The translations under genes were made by a program, and so were the position numbers. The notes below the pieces were generated by a model, which was not told the origin of the DNA, made no database searches, and saw nothing but the letters and a program-made list of their open reading frames with translations. This document shows, piece after piece, positions 21,404-33,090 of a DNA stretch of 64,000 nucleotides (positions are counted from its first letter, which is position 1; each line of letters opens with the position of its first letter). The stretch is from Rhexocercosporidium sp. MPI-PUGE-AT-0058 (taxonomy: Eukaryota; Ascomycota; Leotiomycetes; Helotiales), in the NCBI GenBank assembly GCA_020746875.1, contig JAGTJL010000012.1, positions 1,922,001-1,986,000 of the forward strand. The letters are read 5' to 3'.

Positions 21404-23786
21404 CTACAGCAACGCCACATCCCCATACCTCTTAGCAAACATACCCAGCGCCTTCATCGGGAAGATGAACTTGTAATTCGGGTACGAGATCATACAGCTC
21501 TTGTTGAATACTCCTTCAATAGCTTCTTGCAACCACTCTCCGTTAGGCTGCTGTCTGCTCATGATGAGCTTGAGTCCCTTCTCGATGGGTGCGCGGTCCG
21601 GATATTTTGCTTCTAAGAGGCCGATGATTGCCCATGCTGTCATGACTATTTGGGAGCCTGTCGGGTGTTCGATATATGTTGCTGTTTCGCAGGACTGTTG
21701 GTTATTAGCTTTGACAATTCAATTGGGCGAAGTGGTTAAGTTAGAGGTGGGTGAGGACTTACCCGATAGCTTTCAGACCAACCGCCATCCTCCCTCTGTT
21801 TCGAAAGGAAAAAATCACAACCCGCTCGCGAGAATGAACTATTCTCGTAATACTCCCCAATACTAGCCAAACTCTCCAGAGCAAACATGCCAGCATACGT
21901 GAAGCAAATGCCCCAACTTCCATACCAGCTGCCGTCAGGGTATTGGGCGTTCTTGATATATTGCACGGCTCTACCCTTGAACGCTTTGATATCCGCGGTT
22001 CGGTAATCTGGGTAGTGCTTTGTGAAGAGCGACAGCGCTGTCACGACTGCGGTCGTGCATTCTGGGTAATCGTATTCGATCATGATTCTGCCGAAAACTT
22101 CGGCTGCATTGAGTATCTCCAGGCCTTCCGAGCCTCGAGTAGGTTCGTATGATGCACATCCACCAGAAGCATTCTGGTAGGTGAGAAGTGTATCGATGGC
22201 GTCATAAATTCGCTGGTCATCGAGGAGTGTCGGGTAACCTGGAGTACGTTGCAGTAACAAAACTGCCTTCAAAGCCTCGGAGATACAATCGCTGACGGCA
22301 TATCCTTGATCTTTGTTACTGAATGCCCATCCGCCCTTTCGTTGTTGTCTGTAACAAAGAGCTTGATCATCGACATTCTCCCGAATCTGTTGGTCATCTA
22401 GAAATTCTAAAGCTCGAGTGAGCATTGGTCTCCATTTTGGATCTTCGGCTAGACCAGCATCCATCACAGCCTGGATTGTGAACGCAGTGTCCCAACATTG
22501 AACTCCGTTGGTGCCGTTGACCAGCATTCCTTCCTCTTTAACCCAGAGATTATCGGCCATGCGATCACGATGTCGCTTGACCGAGTAGGAGTTTGGTCCT
22601 TCTTTGATGAAGCAGACGACGAGATTCATTGCAGCACTGACGGGTGCAAGATCCGCATAATCCGTGTTTTTATCCTCCATCTGAATGAGCTTCCAAGCCC
22701 AATCCTCAGCCCTTTTTGCCAGCCAATTGATCCTAGTGTATGGGACGTGCACCTTTTGAATCACCCAAAACGCAGTCTTCAGGAGCCACGACTTCGGATG
22801 ATAATTATCTGTCTCGCTAATGGTGTTTCGATGATCTGCCCAGTTGATCGACGCGTATGGTTCCACAAAGAGCTCTTGTCGAAGGGATCGGATAAGGTCT
22901 GTCTCTGGGCAAGTCCAGCGTCGAGACCACACGAAGGACATGGCAAGGAAGACCATTCGCATATGGATCCACCATCGCCAAGGTGCGAAAGGAACCCAGT
23001 CTGGTAGGAGCCAAAATTCAGGCGGTACAGGATTAACAATCTCCCATTGGCAAACCCCAAGTATACTGAGCCAGAACTTCGCCCAGTGAGGACCAGCCTT
23101 TGCACCACCCAGCTTGTGTAATGTTCCCCTTGCTTTGATCATGTGTGGGTCCTCCTCACTAACTCCCAAGATACGGAGTGCGGTATAATTCATAGCAGTT
23201 CCAAAGACAGTACTTTCTCCCTCGATATGTAGTCCCCAACCTCCGTCTTCGGGATGTACTCTTGCGAAAAGGTAGTTCTTCATCTCTGTAGCGATGTGAT
23301 CTGGGATTTCCGTCTCAGTGACGTACCATGCAACCACAATTCCTGGCAAGAGAAACATAGGTCCGCCATATTCGCAGCCCCAGTTTCCAGGCTCAAGCTG
23401 CAGATGTTGGTAGAATTCGAGACAATTCTTGACGGAGTCGAGGGGTGTCTTTGCAGCAGGTAGATTGGGGAGGTTCTGACGGGATCAGCGTGTGTCAAAG
23501 AGGCCAAAAAGAGGCATACCAATGGCAGGCCTAGAAACCACTTGTCTGCATCTGATTGAGGCCATTCCTTAGCTTCCTCGTCGTCCAGGTAATGCCATGT
23601 CTGTCTTCCCTTTTCGTCCAGCAGTCGCCATTTCGTGTAGTCGGTCCTCTCTGATATTTTTGGCCTCTTCGCGGGTATGTGCTCATCTTTGGTTGAGTCG
23701 ATTGACCTCTTCTCTCTCGCTGTTACAGTGATCGTTTGTTTCGCGTGGCCATTGACAGTAGTTGTTGCCCCTTTCGCGGAAGGCAT
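21404..23786 (-). CDS. ERG7: Oxidosqualene cyclase (lanosterol synthase type)
   Basis: Three exons on the minus strand: 23520-23786, 21763-23475, 21404-21694, giving 756 residues, the usual length for fungal ERG7. It cyclises 2,3-oxidosqualene to lanosterol in the sterol pathway, on ER membrane or lipid particles. Visible are TDYTKWRLLDEKGRQTWHYL near the N-terminus, GNWGCEYGGPMFLLPGIVV, several QW motifs (DGGWGLHIEGESTVFG, GGWAFSNKDQGY, DGSWYGSWGICFTYAGMFAL, EDGGWSESYRSCETATY) and the active-site block VSDCISEALKAV with Asp485 as the likely proton donor. The motif reads DCISE rather than the textbook DCTAE. A 50-residue Lys/Arg-rich N-terminal extension precedes the core. Introns of 44 and 68 nt. 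Divergent from SPO11. A specialised triterpene cyclase is the alternative, but no tailoring genes adjoin. Confidence 0.9.
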
Positions 23787-24255
23787 ATTTGACTCGTCTG
23801 AGCCTTTGCTGGCCCCTTGGAAAAGAACAGACTTGGAGAATATATCGTCCTCAGAGATATGCAGCTGGAGCTGGGTACTTATAGGCCGGACAAACAGAGG
23901 CAGATTTGAACGGAAGACGGCGACTACAAAGTGCTGAGTTGGATATCAAAAAAGGGAAAATGGTCAATTCTGGAGGGGTCGGAGCATGCGGCCGCCGATG
24001 ATCTGCAGGTCGCGAGCTTGGCCGAGTGAAATCCAGGGGCGGAAGGTTCTGATTGGCCAGTCTCCCACCGAAGCTTGGCAGGGACTTTTCCCCCAGACCC
24101 AAGTCGGGCTAACTCTGTCCGCTTTAATCTTCACAGCTTCACAGCTTCACACTTTCATAGTTCTAACTCCTGAGAATCTTGGTATCATGTCATGACGACT
24201 TGTTCTATGCATATTCTCACAATTCACAGCATCAAGAATATTACTCGTGACTGTC
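23787..24255. promoter_or_regulatory. Divergent promoter between ERG7 and SPO11
   Basis: The 469-base gap must hold the start regions of a constitutive sterol gene and a meiotic gene. An 8-base tandem repeat (CTTCACAG) lies at 24129-24151, close to the SPO11 side. No regulatory site is claimed beyond position. Confidence 0.5.
24129..24151. repeat. Short tandem repeat (CTTCACAG, about 3 copies)
   Basis: CTTCACAG is repeated head to tail about three times in the ERG7-SPO11 intergenic region. Possibly a simple slippage repeat. Confidence 0.7.
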
Positions 24256-25820
24256 ATGGATATTGAGCTCCGCTCAGAATACCTTCAGGATGGCCATCCA
24301 CCTACAGGGCTTCAAGGATCTTTGCTATCAAACTTACCCCACAGCAGTTCACTTACCCAAGCAGACGACATATTTGACGACGACAATTCCGATAGATCGG
24401 TGCAAGTCAAACGGAATGTCAACCCCAATCAAACTGGAGCTGTCATCTCCAAAATCGAAGATATCTTCGAGTCCATCGCAGACTGTATCTTGGACGGAGG
24501 GAAGGAGCTTGTAATAGAGCTGAAAAGCAGGTCCAAGTCCAAAGCTAAGAGTCAGGAGAATGGAGATGAGGAGATGACGAAGAGAATCACGAAAATCACT
24601 TTCCCAAGCAGGAATCAAAAAGAAGCTTGGAAATTCAGTATGCCATATGTTGGTTTGGGAAGCACTTCACTGACATGAATAGCTGCTCTGCTTCGAATCC
24701 TGGAGTTGTCCCATGAGGCTCTCGTCACTGGCATCGTTACCACTAAAAGGTTAGCTTCACAATGCATAAGAAGCACGTCTTCGTCGAGACCTCCGCCTCG
24801 CTCTTTTCCAACCACCTATCACCGACTGTGACTCGAAATCGTGCTAATAAACCACAGAGACATCTACTACAGAGAACCTGAACTTTTCATGAAACAAGAA
24901 GTCGTAGATCGTTATGTTGATGACATTGCTCATACATTCGGCGTTGGTAGAGATGCACTGAACGTTGTATGCTATTCCAAATATTTCCCAGTCACTGCTA
25001 AATATTTCACAGGTCGCTGCTGCCAAGGGCCTCGTAGCTGGATCTTTTCGTTTGAAAAGAAGAGATACTTCAGTGATTGATTTCACTCTTGAACCAGAGG
25101 TAAGTGACAGTTAGGCTGAGTATAGTGCGACTTGCTCAGTTCAAGTAGGGAATATTGATCCCTAATCCAAATGATATCGAGATCATTCAATTTCTCAACG
25201 TCAAATGGATTCTCGTCATCGAGAAGGAGGTAAGCTCCCGACTTGACCCTCGTGAGTTGCTCTCATTTCAAAGGCCACCTTCCGTACCTTAGCAACAAAC
25301 CAGTATTGGAACGACTCCGAGGCCGGTAAAGGGATTCTCGTCACCGTAAGTCAAAGCTATCTCATGCACAAGACTTCTCTGATGAAATCATCAGGCAAAA
25401 GGGTATCCAGACATTCAGACCCGCCAGTTCCTCCACCTCCTGTCAACTCACCATCCCACTGTCCCAATCTACGCCCTTGTAGACTTCGATCCCGATGGCC
25501 TGGGTATTATGTCAACCTACAAACACGGCTCGCAAGCCCTCTCCCACGAAATCAACCTCGCAGTCCCGTCTCTACAGTGGCTCGGTGTTCGAAGTCGAGA
25601 CTTTCTCGGGAAAGAAGCTGACATTAGGGGATTGCTTAGAATGACGGCCAGAGATAGGAGAATTGCATTGAGGATGCTGGAGAGGGGCGAAGAGAGTGAT
25701 GAGGGGCGGAGGAGGGAGCTGCAGGTGATGCTAATGCTGAATATTAAAGCGGAGATCCAGATTTTGGGAAATGGCGAGAGGTTGGGGGAGTGGCTTGACG
25801 AGAGGTTGATGTGCATTTGA
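24256..25820 (+). CDS. SPO11: Meiotic double-strand-break protein SPO11 (topoisomerase VIA-like)
   Basis: Seven exons: 24256-24637, 24683-24749, 24858-24966, 25013-25099, 25149-25229, 25274-25345, 25395-25820; 407 residues. The TP6A winged-helix region contains RDIYYREPELF, where Tyr154 corresponds to the DNA-cleaving tyrosine of the family. The Toprim region has WILVIEKEATF with the metal-binding Glu, and ALVDFDPDGLGI with Asp296, Asp298 and Asp300. The N-terminal 95 residues are acidic and variable as in other fungal SPO11. The protein makes the breaks that start meiotic recombination in the nucleus. All six introns are GT-AG, and all catalytic residues are present, so the strain retains an apparently intact meiotic gene. 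The first ATG after an in-frame GTG is taken as the start. Confidence 0.93.
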
Positions 25821-26389
25821 CGGGCGCAGATATTTGCTCTATGTCATTTGTGGGAGGATTTTTTATCAGCTTTAATACCACCCACTTATATTTGATGAAA
25901 GAAATGGTTAGGTACGGACATACAGACTTGCTAGATGTGGTCGGGATAAATGATACAAATTGCCTCTCTCGCGTCTCCACATCCAACCAGCAGACTAGAG
26001 CAATAATAATCTAACTTCAAAACTTCTCAACATTTACTTAACTAAAATCAACTTGCTGAAAAATCCTGTCTAGCAAACAGTGAAAATTTTGTGCATCTCA
26101 ATATACATAAACAAGACGAAGCCAACCGAGAGAGGAAAAGGGGGAAGCAACCTCCAACCGAGGCCCCACCCTTGTCCCGTGCCATCGCGAACAGCTTTCC
26201 CAAATCGCGTCTCACTCGAGACTCATTCTTGCTACTTCTACCCCACCGCATCCTATCCTTCAAACACAATCGACCCGCCCACCCGACCAGACGGCTCTGT
26301 CCTCACTGCCCATTATGTACAGGTAGCAAGCTCAATCCATCAAGAAATTACGCAACCAAGCAAGCAAGCAACTCAGTAAGCAAGCAACC
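25821..26389. other. Intergenic
   Basis: 3' flank of SPO11 and 5' flank of the next plus-strand gene. The right part is CT/CA-rich (26150-26380), as expected for a fungal promoter and leader. No gene supported. Confidence 0.45.
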
Positions 26390-27226
26390 ATGTCCCTCCG
26401 CCTCCTCCCTCGACGACCCCTCCACACCTCCACACACTTCCCACGATCACGTCCAAGACTCACCTCCCAAACCCGACAACCCTCCACCCAATCAATCCGA
26501 GCCTCCTCCTCCTCCACAACCTCCTTCTCCACCCACACCCGCATCTCGCGCCTCCTCGCCCGCCTCCCCCCCTCCCTCCACCCGTACACAACCGCCCTCC
26601 TCAACGCCCCCATCTCCCACCTAACATCCTTCCTGATCCTCCACGAGATAACAGCCATCGTCCCCCTCGTCGGACTAGCTACGACCTTCCACTACGCGGG
26701 CTGGCTGCCTGAAGCGTGGGTGCAGGGACGGTGGGTGAGGGAGGGCGTCGAGAGGTTCGGGCGGTATTTTGGGAGGAAGGGATGGTTTGGTTTCACGCCG
26801 GCGAAGACTGCTTCGACTTCTACAAATTCTTCGAGTTTGGCGGGTGCGGATTCGATACCAGCATCCGTTATATCTACGGAGTCTGCTGTCGAATCGGAAC
26901 ACCCTGCTACGGAAGCGGAGGTCGAGGAATACGTGCAAGGGAAGTGGCATGCAGGTGAGCAGGGGACGAGGATACTGGTTGAGGTCGCGACGGCGTATGC
27001 GATTACGAAGGTTCTGCTGCCGGCGAGGATACTGTTGAGTGTTTGGGCGGCGCCGTGGTTTGCGAGGGTTGTGCTGGGGAGGTTTGGGGGTGTGTTGAGG
27101 GGAAGGGGAGGGGGAGTGAAAGCTGGGGGAGTAAAGGGAGGAGGTGTTGGAGGGGTTAGGAGTGATGCTGCTGGGACCGGGGCGACCGGTGGTGGTGTTA
27201 TTAGGAATGCTAAGAAGGTGCCTTGA
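26390..27226 (+). CDS. Probable mitochondrial membrane protein, fungal, uncharacterised
   Basis: Single exon, 278 residues. The first 60 residues are rich in Arg, Ser and Thr with almost no acidic residues (MSLRLLPRRPLHTSTHFPRS), the pattern of a mitochondrial targeting sequence. A conserved-looking core follows: ISHLTSFLILHEITAIVPLV with a hydrophobic helix, then WVREGVERFGRYFGRKGWFG. A second hydrophobic stretch at about residues 196-235 (ILVEVATAYAITKVLLPARI) and a Gly/Val/Lys-rich tail end the protein. The LHEITAIVPL element recalls fungal mitochondrial proteins of unknown role; I do not assign a name. The start ATG is within CAACCATGTCC. Codons shift from C-rich to G-rich halfway, but the frame is continuous. 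Confidence 0.7.
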   Translation: MSLRLLPRRPLHTSTHFPRSRPRLTSQTRQPSTQSIRASSSSTTSFSTHTRISRLLARLPPSLHPYTTALLNAPISHLTSFLILHEITAIVPLVGLATTFHYAGWLPEAWVQGRWVREGVERFGRYFGRKGWFGFTPAKTASTSTNSSSLAGADSIPASVISTESAVESEHPATEAEVEEYVQGKWHAGEQGTRILVEVATAYAITKVLLPARILLSVWAAPWFARVVLGRFGGVLRGRGGGVKAGGVKGGGVGGVRSDAAGTGATGGGVIRNAKKVP

Positions 27227-27849
27227 AGTGAGAGGATGTGATTATACTAATATCATATTCCTGGGGTCGAAGTGCTGTAGCCGTTTGACTGCCGGGGAAG
27301 ATAATGGGGTGGAGATGGAATTCTGTGATATGTTGATTTGGGGTATATGATGTTGAGGGAAAACATCTAGGTAGATGGATGGGTCTGGCGAGGTGGATGG
27401 ATAGAGGTAGAGATTTATAGGATATCGGACCGTACATACAGCATTGCCGTGGGAATGGATAGAGGAGTGGATGAGTAGTACGTGGCTTAGTAGATAATCA
27501 ATAGACGAGAAGAAACGAGCAGATTCGCTCGTGCAGCTCGCTCGCCTCCACGGTGTGAATGGTCCGACTAAATTGTAGGTCCATACAGGCAATTGATTTC
27601 GAAAACATCGTCCTGGGTAGCAGATGGGAAAATCTGCTTGGCCTTTCTAGTCAAGAGGGGAGCATGCAAAGCCATTGCACAGCCGAGGACTTAATATCAA
27701 GTCTCCGGGGTCTTTTGTTTCCAAGATCATCATTTCATTCAGCAACAACTTTTGTTTCTATGTATGTAGGTACGCATCTGCCATCCATCATCCGAAGTCC
27801 GACACTTGCAACCATTCTAGAGGTATTCATAGATCAGTAGACCGAAAAT
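27227..27849. other. Convergent intergenic gap
   Basis: Lies between the 3' ends of the mitochondrial-type gene and the NDK gene. AT-rich, with open frames such as 27242-27592 (minus) that have no domain. Presumably the two 3' UTRs. Confidence 0.45.
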
Positions 27850-28720
27850 CTACTTCTCGTAAACCCAGTCGTGTTGAGCGGACTTCCATGATTGGACCTC
27901 ACCCTCCTTGAACCAGAGAGCGATCTCCTTCTTGGCGTTCTCGACGCTGTCGGAACCGTGGCAGACGTTGCGTCCGACGTCGATGGCGTAGTCACCACGG
28001 ATGGTACCTGGGGCTGAGGCGAGGGGGTTGGTAGCGCCGAGGAGAACTGAGGGGGTGGATTATTAGTGGTGAGCTGTCCCATCCCCGGAAGGGGGTTTGA
28101 AGGTTGAGATGGGAAGAGAAGAGAGACATACCACGACCGGTCTTGACGGCATCACGACCTTCCCAGACCATGGCACAGATTGGTCCGCTTCCCATGTCTA
28201 GATATTGTTAGATTATGTAGTCGAGTGTGGTGGTGGAAGAATGTTATTATGGACATACACTTGATGAGTCCTGGGAAGAATGGCTTGGAGGAGAGATCCT
28301 CGTCTGGAGAAGGAAGGTAGGGTTAGCAATTGTAAAATTTCTTTTCGGGATACTGTAAACGTACAGTGCTTCTCGAGGTGCTCTTGGCTGGCAGTCATCA
28401 ACTTGATAGCGGCAAGCTTGTATCTGTGTTGTGTTGCATCAGTAGAAGTCCAATATTTGCGGGGTCAAAAGGTTGACATACCCACGAGCCTCGAATCGAG
28501 AGATGATAGGGCCAATGAGTCCACGCTATACATTTGTCAATACACAATGCTTCTTTTAATCCTTCTCGAGATATGCAATAGGATACCTGGACGCCATCGG
28601 GCTTGATAGCAATGAAGCTATACGCAAGTCAGTCAATGTATCATTCTTTCACCGCCAGAAAAGCCTCCCCTCCATCAACAGCATAGCGGGGGAAACAACT
28701 TACGTCTGTTCGGTAGACAT
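27850..28720 (-). CDS. NDK1: Nucleoside diphosphate kinase
   Basis: Seven exons on the minus strand: 28704-28720, 28587-28617, 28482-28525, 28366-28433, 28259-28303, 28132-28197, 27850-28046; 155 residues, the normal length. It moves the gamma phosphate from ATP to other NDPs through a phospho-histidine. Visible: [78 protein letters not shown] and the active-site block [19 protein letters not shown] with His120. All six introns are GT-AG and in phase. The reading frame stays open upstream of the first ATG, giving a possible longer isoform from 28867 (see findings). Confidence 0.95.
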
Positions 28721-29258
28721 GGTGTTGTCGTTAAGTCTTGCTCGTTCTTCTCGTGTATTTGCAGATGCGCGGAGGAATCCTTGAGTCTTGGGGCTCAAGT
28801 GTTTAAATATCTCAGGATCTTTGCTGGTGCTGGTGCTGGTGCTGGTGTGTTGTTGTTCTTCACTCATGGCTCGGGGTGGGAGGTGTGTTGGAGGTTTTTT
28901 GATGGAGGGGTTAGTGGTGGGGCGGACTTGGCGGGCGCTTGGCTGTTGGTGCCTGGTTTGTGGGGCATCAAGGGCAGGAAGATCAGGCATCCACTCTTTC
29001 CCGAGGTCCTCCCGTCGAGCTCCCGCCAAGCACCCCAGGCTGTTTCGAACCCCCCGGACAGGGATCGAGGAGGTTACGGTATTGGCCCGTCACAGCTGTC
29101 TGCCACCACTCAAGGCCAGCTTCAATATTCTGACATCTCGACCTTGATCCTACTTCGCATCACAACCACAACTCCAGGGAAGTTGACGACAGCATCTGGA
29201 TCTTGTCTCCCTATTGTTCTGGCAACATTAAACCTGCCGATCATTTTGCAGTTCCATC
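28721..29258. promoter_or_regulatory. Divergent region between NDK1 and glucosidase II alpha
   Basis: Holds the 5' regions of both genes. The NDK-proximal 147 bases are open in the NDK frame. The (GCTGGT)4 hexamer repeat lies at 28823-28846. No other regulatory element is claimed. Confidence 0.45.
28823..28846. repeat. Hexamer microsatellite (GCTGGT)4
   Basis: Four perfect copies of GCTGGT upstream of the NDK start. Read on the minus strand they give alternating Ser-Thr in the possible N-terminal extension of NDK. Likely to vary in length between strains. Confidence 0.8.
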
Positions 29259-32209
29259 ATGCGCAGTTCCACGGGGTTGTCCCAGAACTGGACAGCTTTA
29301 CTTGTTCTCACTTCAACCTTTTCTCTATTCACACCAGCAGGTAAGCACAACCTTCCACGATTGTAATGTAATGTATAGATATGTGTGCTAAAATACCCCA
29401 AGTATCTGTCAAGCATGAGAATTTCAAAACCTGCGATCAATCGGGTTTCTGCAAACGAAATCGACAATATGCAGACAATGCAGCGAGACTGGGCACACAA
29501 TGGGAGGCTCCCTACCAGATAAACCCGCAGTCTTTGAGCTGGAACGAGGGCCAATTGCAAGGAACACTCCTCAAGACGATTAATGCCAATGGCGAGACGG
29601 TCCGGTTACCACTCACCATCTCCTTCCTCGAGTCTGGATCTGCGAGAGTAACTGTCGATGAGGAGAAGCGTCAGAAGGGAGAGATCACGCTACGACACGA
29701 CAGCAAGGCCCGAAAGGAGAGATACAACGAGGCGGAGTCTTGGGCTATTGTAGGAGGACTGGACTTGAGTACGACCGCATCGATTTCCATGTTCCGCGAC
29801 AAGACTGTGATCAAGTATGGTCCTGATAACAAATTCGAGGCCGTGATCACATATGCACCTTTTGGAATCGACTTCAAGAGGGACGAAGCGACTCAGGTCA
29901 AATTCAACGATCGAGGGCTTTTCAACATGGACCATTGGAGGCCAAAGGTTGACAATCCAGCACCAGAAGTCAAAGAGGGGGAGGAAGCTCCAGTCGCTCC
30001 AGCAGGGGAAGATGAAAGTACCTGGTGGGATGAGTCTTTTGGAGGAAACACGGATACCAAGCCAAAAGGCCCAGAGAGTGTTGCTCTCGATATTACCTTC
30101 CCAGGATACGAGCATGTATATGGTATTCCTGAACATGCTGGACAACTATCTCTGAAGGAAACTCGAGGTGGGAGTGGCAATCACGAAGAGCCATATCGAT
30201 TGTACAATGCCGATGTTTTCGAGTACATCATGGACAGTCCAATGACTCTATACGGAGCCATTCCTTTCATGCACGCCCATAAGAAGGATTCGACCGTCGG
30301 TGTATTCTGGTTAAACGCCGCTGAGACTTGGGTCGATATCATTAAGGAGAAGGAGGCTCACAATCCATTGAGTCTTGGTATTGGATCCAAAACGGACACC
30401 AAAACTCACTGGTTCTCCGAGAGTGGTCTCATTGATGTTTTTGTATTCCTTGGCCCTACCGCAAAGGACGTCACCAAGGCATACGGACAGCTCACTGGGT
30501 TCACACAACTCCCACAGGAGTTTTCTATCGCGTACCATCAATGCCGTTGGAACTACAATAGTGATGAGGACGTTAAGGAAGTAGACCGGAAAATGTCCAA
30601 GTATCAAATCCCCTACGACATCATCTGGCTCGATATCGAATATACTGATGACAAGCAATATTTCACTTGGGATCCTCTTACCTTCCCCAACCCACTTGGA
30701 ATGCTCAAGCAATTGGACGAATCCAAGAGGAAGCTTGTTGCCATTATTGATCCCCACATCAAGAACAAGGCTGGATATCATGTTGTCGAAGAGCTGAAGA
30801 AGAAGGATCTGGCTGTCCACAACAAAGATGGTGCGATCTATGACGGATGGTGCTGGCCTGGATCTTCTCACTGGATCGACTGTTTCAACCCCGCTGCGAT
30901 CAAGTGGTGGATTGGACTATTCAAGTATGATGCTTTCAAGGGATCCGCAAGCAACCTCTTCATCTGGAACGATATGAACGAGCCCTCCGTTTTCAACGGA
31001 CCAGAAACCACCATGCCCAAGGACAACCTTCATTACGACAACTGGGAACATCGCGATGTTCATAACATCAATGGCATGACTTACCACAATGCTACGTATC
31101 AAGCACTGCTTGAACGCAAGAAGGGAGAGATTCGAAGGCCATTCGTTCTGACCAGATCTTTCTATGCTGGATCTCAGCGTCTCGGTGCCATGTGGACTGG
31201 TGACAATCAAGCCAGTTGGGAACATCTCGCTGCTGCTTTCCCCATGATCATCAACAATGGTATCGCTGGATACCCATTCGCTGGTGCCGATGTTGGAGGT
31301 TTCTTTGGTAACCCGGACAAGGATCTTTTGACTCGCTGGTACCAATCCGGTGCCTTCTACCCATTCTTCCGGGGTCACGCACACATTGATACCAGACGCC
31401 GAGAGCCATACCTCGCTGGCGAACCATACACTGGTATCATCACTCAAGCTCTCCGCCTACGATATGCTCTTCTCCCAGCTTGGTACACTGCTTTCCATGA
31501 GGCAAGTGTCGACGGCACGCCCATCCTCAGACCCAACTACTTCGAGTATCCATCGGATGAGTCAGGATTCGCCATTGATGACCAATTCTTCGTCGGCGAA
31601 ACTGGTCTCCTGGCCAAACCCATCGTCACAAAGGATGCCACTAGCGTCGATATCTATCTCGCTGACGATGAGATCTACTACGATTACTTCACCTACCAGA
31701 CATATTCTGGTCACGGCAAGCACTCCGTCGCCGCACCCCTCGAGAAGATCCCTCTCCTCATGCAAGGTGGCCACATCATCCCTCGCAAGGACCGACCTCG
31801 TCGCTCAAGCGGCCTCATGAAGTGGGATCCCTACACTCTCGTCATTGTGCTTAACAAGGCGGGAGAAGCCAAGGGCTCGCTTTACGTCGATGACGGGGAG
31901 ACTTTCGATTATCAGCAAGGCGCTTACATCCACCGCGAATTCTCCTTTGGTGCTGGTGTGCTTGAGAGTAAGGATATCGGCACCAAGGGCAAGCTGACGG
32001 ACAAATATGTCAAGAGCATGAAGAGTGTCGGCGTGGAGAAAGTTATTATTGTTGGTGCGCCAGCTGAGTGGTCTGGAAAGTCCACCGTCAAGGTCGACAA
32101 GGACGAGAGTGTCATCGAGTTCCACAAAGCTGAAGGCGGTAATGCAGCTTGGGCTATTGTTAAGTCACCAAAGATTACCATTGGTGAGGATTGGAAGATC
32201 GAGTTTTAG
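29259..32209 (+). CDS. ROT2: Glucosidase II alpha subunit (GH31)
   Basis: Two exons: 29259-29340 and 29379-32209, giving 970 residues. Exon 1 encodes a hydrophobic signal peptide (WTALLVLTSTFSLFTPA). The mature start (VKHENFKTCDQSGFCKRNR) is typical of glucosidase II. The GH31 core has IWLDIEYTDDKQYFTWDP, the nucleophile motif WNDMNEPSVF (Asp about 559) and the acid/base region TGDNQASWEHL (Asp about 636). The ER enzyme trims the two inner alpha-1,3-glucoses of N-glycans with a beta subunit, controlling the calnexin cycle. No HDEL is seen at the C-terminus, as expected because the beta subunit retains it. The intron is only 38 nt, but the join is in frame and supplies the signal peptide, which the second exon lacks. 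Confidence 0.95.
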
Positions 32210-33090
32210 GATAGTGGAGAAGAAAATAGAAGAGCTCTGTAGTTTGTGTAACTTGTAATATATACACACGTTACGATTTGATTACCTTTTGCGCCTTGGC
32301 TTTGTATTTCTTACCATGGGAAGCTGTCCGTGTTCTCTACGGTCCGTCCCGTGAGTAGCATTGTGCTAACCTGACCTAAGTCCGTTCTCAACCTCTTACG
32401 AGCCTACCGCCCAAAGTCCGTGTTTTTAGGGCATCTCGCTAACAAATCAAGCCTGACGCAAATTGAAGCGGGGTTTAATTATTTATAAATCAAGAAATCA
32501 ATTATAGCATACTCAACTTAAGCCAAATACTCACGATTAGTATTAGTTTGAAGACTTATTAGTTTGTGGATGTCAAATAGTATTATAATGAATTCGATCA
32601 CTTGTTTGTATCGAAGCCTGAAAAGGTCGCTAAAAACACGGACTTTGGGCGGTAGGTTCGTTAAGCCAAGCTATCCATACATTCCTCATACCACTATCGA
32701 TCATGTATACCGCTCTGTGGTCAGTCACGACTCTCCCAGCTCCCTTCAAGCACAAATACCAGGCTTAACCAGGAAGTGAATGAACATTGAGTTCCTCCAT
32801 CTATTGAGGTACAATATTTCCAAGCCAATACCATGTTCCTAGAACCTCACACTCAACATTCCATTTTATCGTGCAACATACCTTGAGGCTCCACAGAGGC
32901 GAATATCAGTTCAATTGAAGGCTGCGCAGTTGCGTATATGACTGTTGTTATATTATTACATATGGCGCATTCAAGCTCCCTGAATAGGGGAGCTTACTGG
33001 CGCCATGGTTTTGGTAGTCTTGATTGGGCTCGCTTAGCCAACCAACCATAACCTGCACGACACATTTAAAATCCCATATATCCCACACCT
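32210..33090. other. Intergenic with a MITE-like element
   Basis: No gene supported. The inverted-repeat element at 32403-32656 is listed separately. AT content rises sharply inside it. The remaining sequence separates the 3' ends of two convergent genes. Confidence 0.5.
32403..32656. mobile_element. MITE-like element with 27-bp perfect terminal inverted repeats
   Basis: The left end CCTACCGCCCAAAGTCCGTG... (32403-32429) is the exact reverse complement of 32630-32656. Outside this core the match continues imperfectly for about ten bases (TTACGAG on the left against TTAACGAA read inward on the right), so the full element may be about 32395-32665. The 200-base interior is AT-rich and non-coding. 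Short length, perfect ends and lack of a transposase fit a non-autonomous DNA transposon. I could not define a target-site duplication. Confidence 0.75.
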
